From positions 1 to 59,628 of the forward strand of contig NZ_QETH01000021.1 of assembly GCF_003105115.1 (NCBI RefSeq): 59,628 nucleotides of DNA. Direction: 5' to 3'. The position numbers and the translations under genes are program-made. The notes under the pieces were generated by a model that saw nothing but the letters and a program-made list of their open reading frames with translations, was not told the DNA's origin and ran no database searches. The stretch comes from Flavobacterium sp. HTF. GTDB taxonomy: Bacteria > Bacteroidota > Bacteroidia > Flavobacteriales > Flavobacteriaceae. Below, piece after piece: positions 32,033 through 42,078 of this stretch; the stretch's first letter is position 1, and each line of letters begins with the position of its first letter.

Positions 32033-32698
32033 ATGGACGTTAAAATGCATGATTCGTGGAAACCGGTTTTGAATGAAGAATTTGAAAAACCATATTTTAA
32101 TGAATTAATTGCTTTTGTAAAATCAGAATATACTACTAAGGTTTGTTATCCAAAAGGAAGTCAGATTTTTTCTGCTTTTGATCATTGTCATTTTGATCAG
32201 GTAAAAGTTGTTATTATAGGTCAGGATCCTTACCACGGACCAAATCAGGCGAATGGTTTGTGTTTTTCTGTGAATGACGGAATTCCGTTTCCTCCTTCAT
32301 TACATAATATTTTCAAAGAAATAGAAACTGATTTGAGCAAGCCAATGCCTAAAACAGGTAATTTGGAACGCTGGGCAGATCAGGGTGTTTTTCTTTTGAA
32401 TGCTACGTTGACGGTTAGGCAATCTGAGGCAGGAAGTCATCAGGGAAAAGGCTGGGAAAAATTTACAGATGCAGTAATTAAGCAAATTTCAGCTGAAAAA
32501 GAAAATGTTGTTTTCCTGCTTTGGGGAGGTTTTGCCCAGAAAAAAGCAGCTTTGATTGATGGTTCAAAACATCATATTTTAAAATCCGGACATCCTTCAC
32601 CTTTGAGTGCGAACCGCGGATTTTGGTTTGGGAATAAGCATTTTAGTCAGACAAACGACTTTTTAAAATCAAAGGGATTAAAGGAGATTGAGTGGTAA
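32033..32698 (+). CDS. ung: Uracil-DNA glycosylase
   Basis: The 221-residue protein shows all family 1 UDG motifs: VIIGQDPYHGPNQANGLCFS with the catalytic Asp in GQDPYH, then LLNATLTV, VVFLLWG and the leucine loop HPSPLSANRGFWFGNKHFS. It removes uracil from DNA to start base-excision repair. Length is normal. The gene is monocistronic and followed by a stretch of repeated CTTTGTGACTT-like DNA. The ATG at 32033 is the first in frame and fits the conserved N-terminus. Confidence 0.96.
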   Translation: MDVKMHDSWKPVLNEEFEKPYFNELIAFVKSEYTTKVCYPKGSQIFSAFDHCHFDQVKVVIIGQDPYHGPNQANGLCFSVNDGIPFPPSLHNIFKEIETDLSKPMPKTGNLERWADQGVFLLNATLTVRQSEAGSHQGKGWEKFTDAVIKQISAEKENVVFLLWGGFAQKKAALIDGSKHHILKSGHPSPLSANRGFWFGNKHFSQTNDFLKSKGLKEIEW

Positions 32699-32830
32699 TT
32701 TTTTAAAAGTGACAAAGTTTCAGAGCGACAAGGGGCAAAGGAAAAACTTTGCGTCTTTGTGACTTTAAGTAAAATATTTTAATTAAAAAAAAATCTTCTG
32801 AATCTGCAAAATCTGCAAAAACAGAAGACT
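32699..32830. repeat. Phrase-like intergenic repeat region
   Basis: The stretch contains the degenerate words GACAAAGTTTCAGAGCGACAA and CTTTGCGTCTTTGTGACTTT-type phrases common between flavobacterial genes. No gene is visible. Confidence 0.4.
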
Positions 32831-32839
32831 TAATTTGTT

Positions 32840-33214
32840 TTATTTTTTTACAATCTCGTCAAGAATGGCTTTGTTTTCGTAATTAATTACTTTTAGAATA
32901 ATTTCCTGATTTTTTATCGTTTTTCCTTCAATAATATAAAGTTTTCCTTTTTTGAAAGATACATTGCTTTGGTCAAAATCAACATCTCCGTAAGTTAATG
33001 TATTTTTAATATCTGCTGTGTCAACCCATTTTTCGTTTAAAGTCTGGATAGCTTTATCAGAATATTGAAAAGGTTTTGTTCGAAGGTTGTTTAGAACTCT
33101 GGCGTTTGGAAAATAATTGCAGCGAGTGTCTTTTCCGCTAAAAATAGCTGCTACAACAAAACATCCCATTACGAGACCAATCAAATAATAAGCAAAACGA
33201 TGTACGAACTTCAT
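32840..33214 (-). CDS. DUF4258-type small membrane-anchored protein
   Basis: The ATG at 33214 gives 124 residues (MKFVHRFAYYLIGLVMGCFV); a TTG upstream is less likely. One hydrophobic segment at about residues 6-25 anchors the protein, and then comes a conserved stretch KDTRCNYFPNARVLNNLRTK. The outer part ends with small beta strands (GDVDFDQSNVSFKKGKLYII). This corresponds to the DUF4258-type proteins of flavobacteria, which have no known function. It is 36 bp after the alanine dehydrogenase start region and reads the same way, so co-transcription is likely. Confidence 0.75.
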   Translation of the reverse strand: MKFVHRFAYYLIGLVMGCFVVAAIFSGKDTRCNYFPNARVLNNLRTKPFQYSDKAIQTLNEKWVDTADIKNTLTYGDVDFDQSNVSFKKGKLYIIEGKTIKNQEIILKVINYENKAILDEIVKK

Positions 33215-33250
33215 GAAATAAAATTTTTGCAAAGGTACATTAAAGTTCTT

Positions 33251-34450
33251 TTAAAATACAAGTAAATTAATATCGTTATCAGGTAAATCAAACCATTCTC
33301 CAATGGCTTTGTTGGTAAGGATTCCGTGGTATAAGTAAATTCCGTTTTTTAAGCCTTTATTACATCTTATAGCACTTTCTAAGCCTCCGTCTTCTGAGAT
33401 CTGATGAAGGTAAGGAGTTAAGATATTACTGATTGATAATGAGGCAGTTTTGGAATATCTGGAAGGAATGTTTGGTACACAATAATGCAAAACATTGCTT
33501 TTTATAAAAGTTGGTTTTTCGTGGGTTGTTACTTCTGATGTTTCGAAACAACCTCCGGTATCGATGCTGACATCTACAATTACAGCACCTTTTTTCATGT
33601 GTTCTACCATGGTTTCAGTAACTATAATAGGACAGCGTTCTTTTCCGCGCATAGCACCAATAGCAACATCACAGCGTCTTAAAGCTTTTAATAATGCTTT
33701 TTGCTGAACAGTAGAAGTGAAAATTCTTTGATTTAAATTATTTTGTAAACGGCGTAATTTTGTAATTGAATTATCAAAAACTTTTACGTTTGCACCTAAA
33801 CCAATTGCGGTTTTAGCTGCAAATTCGCCCACTGTTCCTGCGCCTAAAATAACAACATCAGTAGGAGGTACGCCTGTGATATTTCCGAATAAAAGTCCTT
33901 TTCCGAACTCATCTGTAATCATTAATTCGGCAGCTATTAAGATCGAAGCTGTTCCCGCAATTTCACTTAATGATTTTACAGCCGGATAAGATCCGTCTTC
34001 GTCCTTAATATATTCAAAAGCAAGTGCGGTGATTTTTTTCTGGGCCAAAGCTTCGAAATAAGCTTTCTTTTTTGTTTTTAACTGAATAGCAGAAATAATA
34101 ACCGTTTCAGGATTTATCATTTCAATTTCTGCCAAAGTTGGAGGCTCTACTTTTAGTAAAAACGGACAGCCAAAAACTTTTTTAGTGTCTTTTGTAACTT
34201 CTGCACCGGCATCGCTGTATTCTTTGTCTGTATAACTTGAACTTTCTCCTGCACCGGATTCAATCATAACGCGGTGTCCTTCATATGTCAATGAATTAAC
34301 AGCATCGGGAGTCAGGCAAATACGACGTTCCTGGTAACTTGTTTCCTTAGGAATTCCTATGAAAAGTTCTCTTTTAAAACGGCCAACTTCAAGTTTTTCT
34401 TCCTGTGGAAGTAATTGTTGTTTCGTAAATGGAGTTAAGGTTATTGACAT
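33251..34450 (-). CDS. ald: Alanine dehydrogenase
   Basis: The 399-residue protein has the N-terminal catalytic motif FIGIPKETSYQERRICLTP and the GHRVMIESGAG block. The NAD-binding fold reads VVILGAGTVGEFAAKTAI, and the hinge contains VDVSIDTGGCFETSEVTTH. It interconverts L-alanine and pyruvate with NAD. The extra 30-residue N-terminal arm (ITLTPFTKQQLLPQEE) is usual in Bacteroidota members. It lies between a GNAT gene and the DUF4258-type gene on the minus strand. Confidence 0.92.
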   Translation of the reverse strand: MSITLTPFTKQQLLPQEEKLEVGRFKRELFIGIPKETSYQERRICLTPDAVNSLTYEGHRVMIESGAGESSSYTDKEYSDAGAEVTKDTKKVFGCPFLLKVEPPTLAEIEMINPETVIISAIQLKTKKKAYFEALAQKKITALAFEYIKDEDGSYPAVKSLSEIAGTASILIAAELMITDEFGKGLLFGNITGVPPTDVVILGAGTVGEFAAKTAIGLGANVKVFDNSITKLRRLQNNLNQRIFTSTVQQKALLKALRRCDVAIGAMRGKERCPIIVTETMVEHMKKGAVIVDVSIDTGGCFETSEVTTHEKPTFIKSNVLHYCVPNIPSRYSKTASLSISNILTPYLHQISEDGGLESAIRCNKGLKNGIYLYHGILTNKAIGEWFDLPDNDINLLVF

Positions 34451-34535
34451 GGGATGATTACAAAATTTAAAGATGCAAATTACGCAAAAAGTTTTAAAAT
34501 TAGTATTAATTTTCTGCTCTTAAAACAAGGTTAGT

Positions 34536-35009
34536 TCATAATAATATTTTCTCCATTTTTATATCGGCTCTTTCATAAAGTCCTGCATCTAATGGTACTT
34601 CGACAAAACCGAACTTTTCATATAAATGCAGCGCTGGTAAGAGTTTTTTGTTAGAGTATAAAAGTATTTTTTTGATATTGTTTTTTTCGGCCAGATTCAG
34701 GCAGAAAACTAACATTTTATTTCCAATTCCCAAGCCTTGCGCTTTATCCGAAACAGCCATTTTTGCTAACTCAAATGTATCTTCATCCACTTTTATCAGG
34801 GAAAAAGTACCGATAATTTCGTTATCATATCTGGCATAAAAAATCATTCCGCCTTTATCAATAATTTCTTCCTGCGGATTAGAAAGTGTCAGTTCATCTT
34901 TTTCTTCAACTTTAAAATACTTTTGAAGCCACTCTTTGTTTAAAGTTTTGATATGTTCTTTTAAATCAGATGAAAAAGGGATTATTTCTACATTGTCTTG
35001 AGAATTCAT
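34536..35009 (-). CDS. GNAT-family N-acetyltransferase
   Basis: The 157-residue protein has the GNAT acetyl-CoA signature AVSDKAQGLGIGNKMLVFCL (residues about 86-105), followed by IKKILLYSNKKLLPALHLYEKFGFVEVPL. The substrate is unknown. The ATG at 35009 fits, with a conserved start VEIIPFSSDLKEHIKTLN. It is monocistronic, followed by alanine dehydrogenase 85 bp later on the same strand. Confidence 0.92.
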   Translation of the reverse strand: MNSQDNVEIIPFSSDLKEHIKTLNKEWLQKYFKVEEKDELTLSNPQEEIIDKGGMIFYARYDNEIIGTFSLIKVDEDTFELAKMAVSDKAQGLGIGNKMLVFCLNLAEKNNIKKILLYSNKKLLPALHLYEKFGFVEVPLDAGLYERADIKMEKILL

Positions 35010-35111
35010 TTCGGATGTTTTTTTGTCTTTCTTTGTGATAAATTCCTCATTTTATCTCTGTGTGATTTTTTACAAAGATTCTCAAAATTTCCGCAGAGAT
35101 TCACAAAGATT

Positions 35112-35519
35112 TTAATTTAGTTTTAGTTCTCTTTTTCCATCCTCCAATAGCTCAATAGTAATTGTAGAATGTTCTTCCGGAATTAGACTGGCAATTTTTT
35201 CAGACCATTCGATAAAGCACCAGTTTCCTGAATACAAATAATCATCAACACCCATATCGAGTGCTTCTGTTTCTTTGTTTAATCGGTAAAAGTCAAAATG
35301 ATAAACGGTTTGATTATTAGAAGTATAGTACTCATTAACTAAGGAAAAAGTAGGACTGCTTGTCGCGCCTTCAACTCCTAAAGTTTTGCATAATTGCTTG
35401 ATTAAAGTAGTTTTTCCAACTCCCATTTCTCCATTAAAAAGAATGATTTTTTTTGGATTTGAAGCAATAATCTGCCCGGCAACTTCCTGAATTTGATCTA
35501 ATGAAAAAACGATGTTCAT
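35112..35519 (-). CDS. tsaE: tRNA threonylcarbamoyladenosine synthesis ATPase TsaE
   Basis: The ATG at 35519 gives 135 residues (MNIVFSLDQIQEVAGQI); an upstream GTG would lie in a repeat. The P-loop FNGEMGVGKTTLIKQLCKTL, then TSSPTFSLVNEY and FIEWSEK, are diagnostic of TsaE. It powers the TsaBD complex that installs t6A on tRNA position 37. Length is standard. It lies between PorX and the GNAT gene on the same strand, each separated by repeat-containing gaps. Confidence 0.95.
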   Translation of the reverse strand: MNIVFSLDQIQEVAGQIIASNPKKIILFNGEMGVGKTTLIKQLCKTLGVEGATSSPTFSLVNEYYTSNNQTVYHFDFYRLNKETEALDMGVDDYLYSGNWCFIEWSEKIASLIPEEHSTITIELLEDGKRELKLN

Positions 35520-35535
35520 TGTATATTTTATTTTT

Positions 35536-35620
35536 GCCACGAATTTCACGAATTTTCACGAATTAAAATTTAATTTTTAGTTTTAAAAATAAATTAGTGC
35601 AAATTTGTGAAATTCGTAGC
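35536..35620. repeat. Palindromic-ended intergenic repeat
   Basis: GCCACGAATTTCAC at 35536-35549 is mirrored by GTGAAATTCGTAGC at 35607-35620 with one mismatch, and the word TTTCACGAATT recurs inside. This family is common between flavobacterial genes. It fills the gap between porX and tsaE. Confidence 0.7.
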
Positions 35621-35628
35621 GGCTTTCT

Positions 35629-37182
35629 TTACTTAGGATTAAAAACCAAAAACGGAATAATCATTTCTTCTAATGAAATACCACCGTGCTGGTAGGTATT
35701 TTTGTAGTAACTCACATAATGATTGTAGTTGTTTACATAGGCCAGAAAGAAATCATTTTTGGCAAAAATAAACGAACTGCTCATGTTTATAGCGGGCAAA
35801 CCAATTACTTTTGGTTCTTTTACCACATACACATCTTTTTGCTCATACGTCAAACTACGTCCGGTTTTGTAACGCAAATTTAAACTTGTATTTTTATCTC
35901 CCACAACTTTCGACGGATTTTTTACATTTATTGTTCCGTGGTCGGTTGTCAGGATTAATTTGAAGCCTAAAAGCTGTGCCTGTTGGATGATTTCTAACAA
36001 AGGAGAGTTTTTAAACCAGCTTAAGGTCAGCGAACGGTAGGCCTTGTCATCAGAAGCTAATTCCTTTACCACTTCCATTTCTGTTTTGGCGTGCGAAAGC
36101 ATATCTACAAAGTTGTAAACAACTGTAACAAGGTCATTTCCTTTTAAGGCTTTGAAATTTTCGGCTAATTTTTTACCGCCTGCATAATTGGTAATTTTAA
36201 AATAATCTTCCTTAATATTAAGTCCTAAACGTTTTAATTGTGCGGACAAAAATTCGGCTTCATAAAGATTTTTCCCTCCATCTTCTACGTCATTTTTCCA
36301 GTATTCAGGATGCTTTTTTTCCATATCCAAAGGCGTTAAACCTGAAAATATTGCATTTCTGGCATATTGAGTAGCTGTTGGAAGGATAGAGAAATAAGGA
36401 ACTTCTTTTTCTAATTTATAATAATTTGAAATCACTGTTTCAAAAGATTTCCACTGATCGTAACGCAAATTATCAATTACCACAAATAAAATAGGTTTGT
36501 CTTTCTTTTTTATTTCCGGAACAACTAATTCTTTAAATAAATCATGCGACTGAATAGGTTTGTCTGCTTTGGGTGCAAACCAGTCTTCATAATTACGCTC
36601 GATATATTTTCCGAACTGAGAGTTGGCTTCAACCTTTTGTGATTCAAGGATTTCAATCATCGCCTGATCGTTAATGTCTTCCAGCTTTAATTCCCAGAAA
36701 AGTAATTTTTTATACAATTCAACCCAGTCTTCATACGAATTAACCATCGCTAATTCCATGGAGATTTTTCTAAATTCTTTCTGATAATCAAGAGTAGTTT
36801 TCTCGGTAATTAACCTTGAATCATCGAGATTTTTCTTTAAACTCAATAAGATTTGATTGGGATTTACCGGTTTTATCAGATAATCGGCAATTTTAGAGCC
36901 TATAGCTTCTTCCATGATGTATTCTTCCTCACTTTTAGTGATCATAATCATCGGAATAGCTGATTTTTTTTCTTTCATCTCAGAAAGCGTTTCCAGACCG
37001 CTCATTCCGGGCATATTTTCATCAAGGAAAACAATGTCAAAATTATCTTCTTCAAATAAAGTAATGGCGTCTAAACCATTATTGGAGGTGGTAACATGGT
37101 AATTTTTCTTTTCAAGAAATAATATATGTGGTTTCAAAAGGTCGATTTCGTCATCAACCCAAAGTATTTTTATCTTATCCAT
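35629..37182 (-). CDS. porX: PorX-like response regulator with PglZ domain
   Basis: The 517-residue protein has an N-terminal receiver domain (LWVDDEIDLLKP, phosphoacceptor Asp54 in VFLDENMPGMSG, later IKPVNPNQ). A linker follows, then a PglZ/alkaline-phosphatase-like domain with FVVIDNLRYDQW, TATQYARNAIFSG, FVDMLSHAKTEM and LTTDHGTINVK as metal-binding blocks. This is the architecture of PorX, which with PorY controls type IX secretion genes and hydrolyses signalling oligonucleotides. It is cytoplasmic. The sensor kinase is not in the window. The end of the protein (GGISLEEMIIPFLVF) is family-typical. Confidence 0.93.
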   Translation of the reverse strand: MDKIKILWVDDEIDLLKPHILFLEKKNYHVTTSNNGLDAITLFEEDNFDIVFLDENMPGMSGLETLSEMKEKKSAIPMIMITKSEEEYIMEEAIGSKIADYLIKPVNPNQILLSLKKNLDDSRLITEKTTLDYQKEFRKISMELAMVNSYEDWVELYKKLLFWELKLEDINDQAMIEILESQKVEANSQFGKYIERNYEDWFAPKADKPIQSHDLFKELVVPEIKKKDKPILFVVIDNLRYDQWKSFETVISNYYKLEKEVPYFSILPTATQYARNAIFSGLTPLDMEKKHPEYWKNDVEDGGKNLYEAEFLSAQLKRLGLNIKEDYFKITNYAGGKKLAENFKALKGNDLVTVVYNFVDMLSHAKTEMEVVKELASDDKAYRSLTLSWFKNSPLLEIIQQAQLLGFKLILTTDHGTINVKNPSKVVGDKNTSLNLRYKTGRSLTYEQKDVYVVKEPKVIGLPAINMSSSFIFAKNDFFLAYVNNYNHYVSYYKNTYQHGGISLEEMIIPFLVFNPK

Positions 37183-37407
37183 AAACGAATTTTAATTTTA
37201 TTGCAATTTACAAGGTATAGAACTTAAAAAGTATTAAAAATAGTATAAAATTCAGAATAAAGAAATGCGTTTTTTTTATTTAAATTATTTTAGAATGAAA
37301 TTTCTTTAATTAACGATTAGTATTAAAACTTAATATTTTTAAGTAAAAATCAGAAAACTCTTTATAGTTATTTACTTATATTTGTTGACTTAAAAAATAA
37401 CCAAATA

Positions 37408-38637
37408 GTGACTCACATTAATAAGTTAAAAATATTCAATGATCCCATTTACGGGTTTATTTCCATCCCAGACGAGCTTATTTACGATTTAATCCAGCAT
37501 CCGTATTTTCAGCGTTTGCGCCGTATTTCTCAAATGGGTTTGTCTTATTTGGTATATCCGGGAGCCAATCATACTCGTTTTCATCATGCATTGGGCTGCA
37601 TGCATTTAATGCAAAAAGCAGTTGAAACCCTTCGTTTCAAAGGTGTTGCGATTTCTTCTGAAGAAGAAAATGCACTATATATAGCTATTTTGCTGCATGA
37701 TATTGGTCACGGGCCATTTTCGCATGCCATGGAAAAAAGTATAGTTGAAGATGTCAATCATGAAGCTATTTCATTATTGTTTATGAATAGGCTGAATGAT
37801 GAATTTGACGGTAAATTAAGTTTGGCCATTCAGGTTTTTAAGGGTGAATACCATAGGAAATTCATGCTGCAACTGATTTCGAGTCAGTTGGATATGGACC
37901 GGATGGATTATTTAAAACGTGATAGTTTTTACACCGGTGTTGCTGAAGGAAATGTAAATTCTGAACGATTAATTCAGATGATGAATGTTGTTGACGGAGT
38001 TTTGGTTATTGAAGAAAAAGGGATTTATTCTGTTGAAAAATTCCTGCTTTCCAGACGATTAATGTATTGGCAGGCTTATTTGCATAAAACAAGTTTGGTG
38101 GCAGAGTTAATTTTAATGAAAGTATTAAAAAGAGCCAAAGAATTAACGCTGAAAGGAGTGAATTTACCATGCAGCGAGCCTCTTCAGTATTTTATGAAGA
38201 ACAAAATCACATTAGAAAACTTTGATGCTGATAAGCTGGATTTGTTTTCGCAACTGGATGATTTTGATATCATAAGCGCTCTGAAGGCATGGCAGAAACA
38301 AGATGATTTCATACTTTCTACTTTGAGTAAAATGATCATTAACAGGGATTTGCTTAAAATAAAACTGAGTGCAGAAAAAATTCCGATGGAGGAATCACAA
38401 TCGTTAAAAGAAGAATTTGCAGAACAACATCATATATCGGCAGTAGATGCAGGTTATTTTATTTTTAGAGGAAAAATAAAAAATCAGGCCTACAGCAAGG
38501 AAGCTGAACCTATAAGGATTTTGAAAAAAGACAAAACAATTGAAGATGTTGTTGAAGCTTCTGATCAGTTGAATTTGAAATCGTTATCTAAATTGGTGAC
38601 AAAATATTACATCTGTTTTCCAAAACAACTTATCTAA
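37408..38637 (+). CDS. HD-domain phosphohydrolase
   Basis: The 409-residue protein begins at a GTG (37408), reading THINKLKIFNDPIYGFISI, which matches the conserved start of this family. The HD active site is clear: HTRFHHALGCMHLM, then LLHDIGHGPFSHAMEKS (His-Asp), and LDMDRMDYLKRDSFYTG. Members act on nucleotides such as dNTPs or signalling nucleotides; the substrate is undefined. A TATATTTG element (37377-37384) lies 23 bp upstream. It precedes the lipid A genes by 39 bp and may be co-transcribed with lpxD. Confidence 0.9.
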   Translation: MTHINKLKIFNDPIYGFISIPDELIYDLIQHPYFQRLRRISQMGLSYLVYPGANHTRFHHALGCMHLMQKAVETLRFKGVAISSEEENALYIAILLHDIGHGPFSHAMEKSIVEDVNHEAISLLFMNRLNDEFDGKLSLAIQVFKGEYHRKFMLQLISSQLDMDRMDYLKRDSFYTGVAEGNVNSERLIQMMNVVDGVLVIEEKGIYSVEKFLLSRRLMYWQAYLHKTSLVAELILMKVLKRAKELTLKGVNLPCSEPLQYFMKNKITLENFDADKLDLFSQLDDFDIISALKAWQKQDDFILSTLSKMIINRDLLKIKLSAEKIPMEESQSLKEEFAEQHHISAVDAGYFIFRGKIKNQAYSKEAEPIRILKKDKTIEDVVEASDQLNLKSLSKLVTKYYICFPKQLI

Positions 38638-38676
38638 AATTAACATTTAAAATCTATTTTTTATATTTTTGTCGCG

Positions 38677-39720
38677 ATGAAATTTACAGCAGAACAAATA
38701 GCAGGAATTTTAGAAGGAGAAGTTGTTGGGAATCCCAACGCAGAAGTTTCCCGTTTATCTAAAATCGAAGAAGGTGAGGAAGGATCCCTTACTTTTTTGG
38801 CTAATCCTAAATATATCAACTATATATATACTACAAAAGCATCAGTAACTATTGTTAACGACAGCTTTATACCAGAATCTGAAATCACTACTACTCTCAT
38901 AAAAGTTGAAGATGCTTATGCTTCTTTTTCTAAACTTTTGCAGTTTTATAATCAGGTAAAATTGAATAAAAACGGGATAGAACCACAATCTTTTATGACG
39001 GAAGGAACTAAATACGGAGAAAATCTTTATTTGGGAAGCTTTAGTTATATTGGACAAAATGTGGTTTTGGGTGATAATGTAAAAATATATCCAAACAGTT
39101 TTATTGGTGATAATGTTGTTATTGGTGATAATGTGTATATTTTTGCAGGCGCTAAAATATACTCTGAAACTATAATTGGCAATTTTTGCACTATACATTC
39201 AGGGACTATAATTGGTGCTGATGGTTTTGGTTTTGTGCCAAATGAAGAAGGTGTATATAGCAAGATACCACAAATTGGTAATGTTATTATAGAGGATAAT
39301 GTAGATATTGGTGCCAATACTACAATAGACAGAGCAACTCTGGGATCTACGATTATCAGACAAGGAGTTAAATTGGACAATCAGATACAGATTGCACACA
39401 ATGTAGAAATTGGTAAAAATACTGTAATTGCAGCACAATCAGGTGTTGCGGGTTCTACAAAAATTGGTGAAAACTGTTTGATTGGTGGGCAGGTTGGTAT
39501 AGCAGGCCACTTAACTATAGGAAACAATGTGAGGCTGCAGGCTCAATCGGGAGTAGCAAAAAACATTAAGGATAATGAAATCCTTCAGGGAACGCCGTCA
39601 CTTGGGTATACAGATTTTAACAAATCATATGTTCATTTTAAGAACTTACCTAAAATTGTGACCGAACTGGAAGAATTAAAAAAACAAGTAATAAACCCAA
39701 AAAATGGAAATAATGGTTAA
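38677..39720 (+). CDS. lpxD: UDP-3-O-acylglucosamine N-acyltransferase LpxD
   Basis: The 347-residue protein has the LpxD N-terminal uridine-binding domain ([31 protein letters not shown]) and a left-handed beta helix of hexapeptide repeats (residues about 105-320, [14 protein letters not shown]). The catalytic His is in [13 protein letters not shown]. It adds the second hydroxyacyl chain of lipid A. Length is standard. Its stop overlaps the start of lpxC-fabZ by 8 bp, so the two are translationally coupled. Confidence 0.95.
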   Translation: MKFTAEQIAGILEGEVVGNPNAEVSRLSKIEEGEEGSLTFLANPKYINYIYTTKASVTIVNDSFIPESEITTTLIKVEDAYASFSKLLQFYNQVKLNKNGIEPQSFMTEGTKYGENLYLGSFSYIGQNVVLGDNVKIYPNSFIGDNVVIGDNVYIFAGAKIYSETIIGNFCTIHSGTIIGADGFGFVPNEEGVYSKIPQIGNVIIEDNVDIGANTTIDRATLGSTIIRQGVKLDNQIQIAHNVEIGKNTVIAAQSGVAGSTKIGENCLIGGQVGIAGHLTIGNNVRLQAQSGVAKNIKDNEILQGTPSLGYTDFNKSYVHFKNLPKIVTELEELKKQVINPKNGNNG

Positions 39721-41101
39721 ACAGAAGACCATCAAGAATGAAATTTCACTAACAGGAGTTGGACTACATACTGGAAAAGAAGTTACAATGACTTTTAAAC
39801 CTGCTCCAATTAATAATGGTTTCACTTTTGTGAGAGTTGATTTGCAAGGTCAGCCAATTATTGAAGCTGATGCTAATTATGTTGTTAATACGCAGAGAGG
39901 TACAAATCTTGAAAAATTAGGAGTAAAAATTCAGACTCCGGAACACGTTTTAGCTGCAGTAGTTGGTTGCGATTTGGATAATATTATTATTGAACTGAAT
40001 GCCTCTGAACTACCAATTATGGATGGTTCATCAAAATATTTTGTTGAAGCGATAGAAAAAGCAGGAATTGAAGAGCAGGATGCTAGTCGTAATGTGTATG
40101 TGGTAAAAGAAGTTATTTCATTTACTGACGAAGCAACAGGAAGTGAAATTCTTGTAATGCCAAGTGATGACTATCAGGTTACAACAATGGTAGATTTTGG
40201 TACTAAAGTTTTAGGTACTCAAAATGCCACACTTAAAAGTATTTCTGATTTTAAAGCAGAAATCGCAAGTTCAAGAACTTTTAGTTTTTTACATGAATTA
40301 GAATCATTATTAGAAAACGGACTTATTAAAGGTGGAGATTTAAATAATGCAATTGTTTATGTAGATAAAGAAATTTCTGCTTCTACAATGGAAAATTTAA
40401 AGAAAGCATTTGGTAAGGATGAAATCTCCGTAAAACCTAACGGTGTTTTAGATAACTTGACTTTACATTACCCAAACGAGGCTGCAAGACACAAATTACT
40501 TGATGTTATTGGAGATTTGTCTCTTATTGGGGTTCGTATTCAGGGAAAAATTATTGCAAATAAACCAGGGCATTTTGTAAATACTCAATTTGCTAAAAAA
40601 CTGGCTAAAATTATTAAAATAGAACAAAGGAATCATGTTCCGGTTTATGATTTAAATCAGGAGCCCCTGATGGATATTCATAAGATCATGGCGATGCTTC
40701 CTCACAGGCCACCATTTTTATTGATTGACAGAATTATTGAAATGTCTGATCGTCATGTGGTTGGTTTGAAGAATGTAACAATGAATGAAAATTTCTTCGT
40801 AGGTCACTTCCCTGAAGCTCCGGTGATGCCAGGAGTTTTAATTGTAGAAGCAATGGCACAAACAGGAGGGATTTTAGTTCTAAGTACAGTTCCGGACCCG
40901 GAAAATTATTTGACTTATTTTATGAAAATAGATAATGTTAAATTTAAGCATAAAGTATTGCCTGGTGATACCTTAATTTTCAAATGTGAATTGATTTCTC
41001 CTATCAGAAGAGGAATTTGTCATATGCAGGCAAATGCATACGCAAATGGAAAATTAGTTACTGAGGCAGAATTAATGGCGCAAATTGTAAAAAAACAATA
41101 A
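39713..41101 (+). CDS. Bifunctional LpxC deacetylase / FabZ dehydratase
   Basis: The ATG at 39713 is chosen ([21 protein letters not shown]); an ATG 9 bp upstream is also possible. The first about 310 residues are LpxC, with [30 protein letters not shown] and [14 protein letters not shown] (zinc ligands). The last about 140 are FabZ, with [18 protein letters not shown] and [20 protein letters not shown] (catalytic His and Glu). The fusion is a known Bacteroidota feature and joins lipid A commitment to fatty-acid dehydration. It is coupled to lpxD upstream and followed by lpxA. Confidence 0.95.
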   Translation: MVKQKTIKNEISLTGVGLHTGKEVTMTFKPAPINNGFTFVRVDLQGQPIIEADANYVVNTQRGTNLEKLGVKIQTPEHVLAAVVGCDLDNIIIELNASELPIMDGSSKYFVEAIEKAGIEEQDASRNVYVVKEVISFTDEATGSEILVMPSDDYQVTTMVDFGTKVLGTQNATLKSISDFKAEIASSRTFSFLHELESLLENGLIKGGDLNNAIVYVDKEISASTMENLKKAFGKDEISVKPNGVLDNLTLHYPNEAARHKLLDVIGDLSLIGVRIQGKIIANKPGHFVNTQFAKKLAKIIKIEQRNHVPVYDLNQEPLMDIHKIMAMLPHRPPFLLIDRIIEMSDRHVVGLKNVTMNENFFVGHFPEAPVMPGVLIVEAMAQTGGILVLSTVPDPENYLTYFMKIDNVKFKHKVLPGDTLIFKCELISPIRRGICHMQANAYANGKLVTEAELMAQIVKKQ

Positions 41102-41176
41102 TAGTTTAATCAAAATTATTGTTTACGTTTGTTGCCCAAATCAGACTATTTTTAATTAAAAATATAAAACATACAG

Positions 41177-41962
41177 ATGAATCAACCATTAGCATATGTT
41201 CATCCTGGCGCTAAAATCGCTAAAAATGTTGTAATTGAACCTTTTACAACGATTCATAATAATGTTATTATTGGTGATGGTACCTGGATTGGTTCAAATG
41301 TAACCATCATGGAAGGTGCCCGTATTGGAAAAAATTGTAATATTTTTCCTGGGGCTGTAATTTCAGCTGTTCCACAAGACTTAAAATTTGGAGGTGAAGA
41401 TTCTTTGGCTATTATTGGTGACAATTGTACCATCAGAGAATGTGTAACTATCAACAGGGGTACAGTGGCTTCAGGGCAAACTATTCTGGGAAATAATTGT
41501 CTGGTTATGGCTTATGCACACATTGCACACGATTGTGAAATTGGTAACAATGCTATTATCGTAAACGGGGTTGCACTGGCAGGTCACGTGGTTGTTGGTA
41601 ACCATGCTGTAATTGGTGGCTTAGCTGCTATTCATCAATTTATTCATATTGGAGACCATGCTATGATTTCTGGTGGATCTTTGGTTAGAAAAGATGTTCC
41701 TCCATATACAAAAGCTGCAAAAGAACCATTATCTTACGTAGGAATAAACTCTGTAGGTCTGAGAAGAAGAGGTTTTAGTACTGATAAGATAAGGGAAATT
41801 CAGGAAATTTACAGAATTTTATACCAAAAAAATTACAATACAACACAAGCTTTGAGTATAATTGAGGCTGAAATGGAAGCTACTCCAGAGAGAGATGAAA
41901 TTTTAGATTTTATCAGAAATTCATCAAGAGGAATCATGAAAGGTTATTCAGGAAACTATTAA
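41177..41962 (+). CDS. lpxA: UDP-N-acetylglucosamine acyltransferase LpxA
   Basis: The 261-residue protein is a left-handed beta helix with LpxA motifs: LAYVHPGAKIAKNVVIEPF, VISAVPQDLKFGGED, CVTINRGTV, and the catalytic His in MAYAHIAHDCEIGN, followed by GGLAAIHQFIHIGDHAM. A C-terminal helical domain (LRRRGFSTDKIREIQEIYR) ends it. It adds the first hydroxyacyl chain in lipid A synthesis. It follows lpxC-fabZ by 75 bp. Confidence 0.96.
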   Translation: MNQPLAYVHPGAKIAKNVVIEPFTTIHNNVIIGDGTWIGSNVTIMEGARIGKNCNIFPGAVISAVPQDLKFGGEDSLAIIGDNCTIRECVTINRGTVASGQTILGNNCLVMAYAHIAHDCEIGNNAIIVNGVALAGHVVVGNHAVIGGLAAIHQFIHIGDHAMISGGSLVRKDVPPYTKAAKEPLSYVGINSVGLRRRGFSTDKIREIQEIYRILYQKNYNTTQALSIIEAEMEATPERDEILDFIRNSSRGIMKGYSGNY

Positions 41963-42078
41963 TTTTAGAGTTTAGATTTCTAAATTGTAAATTAAAAAAA
42001 ATAAAAATAAAATAATGTAGAATTTAATCTTGTTGAGAATCTAAAATCTACATTCTAAAATCTAAAATAAAAAACAAA

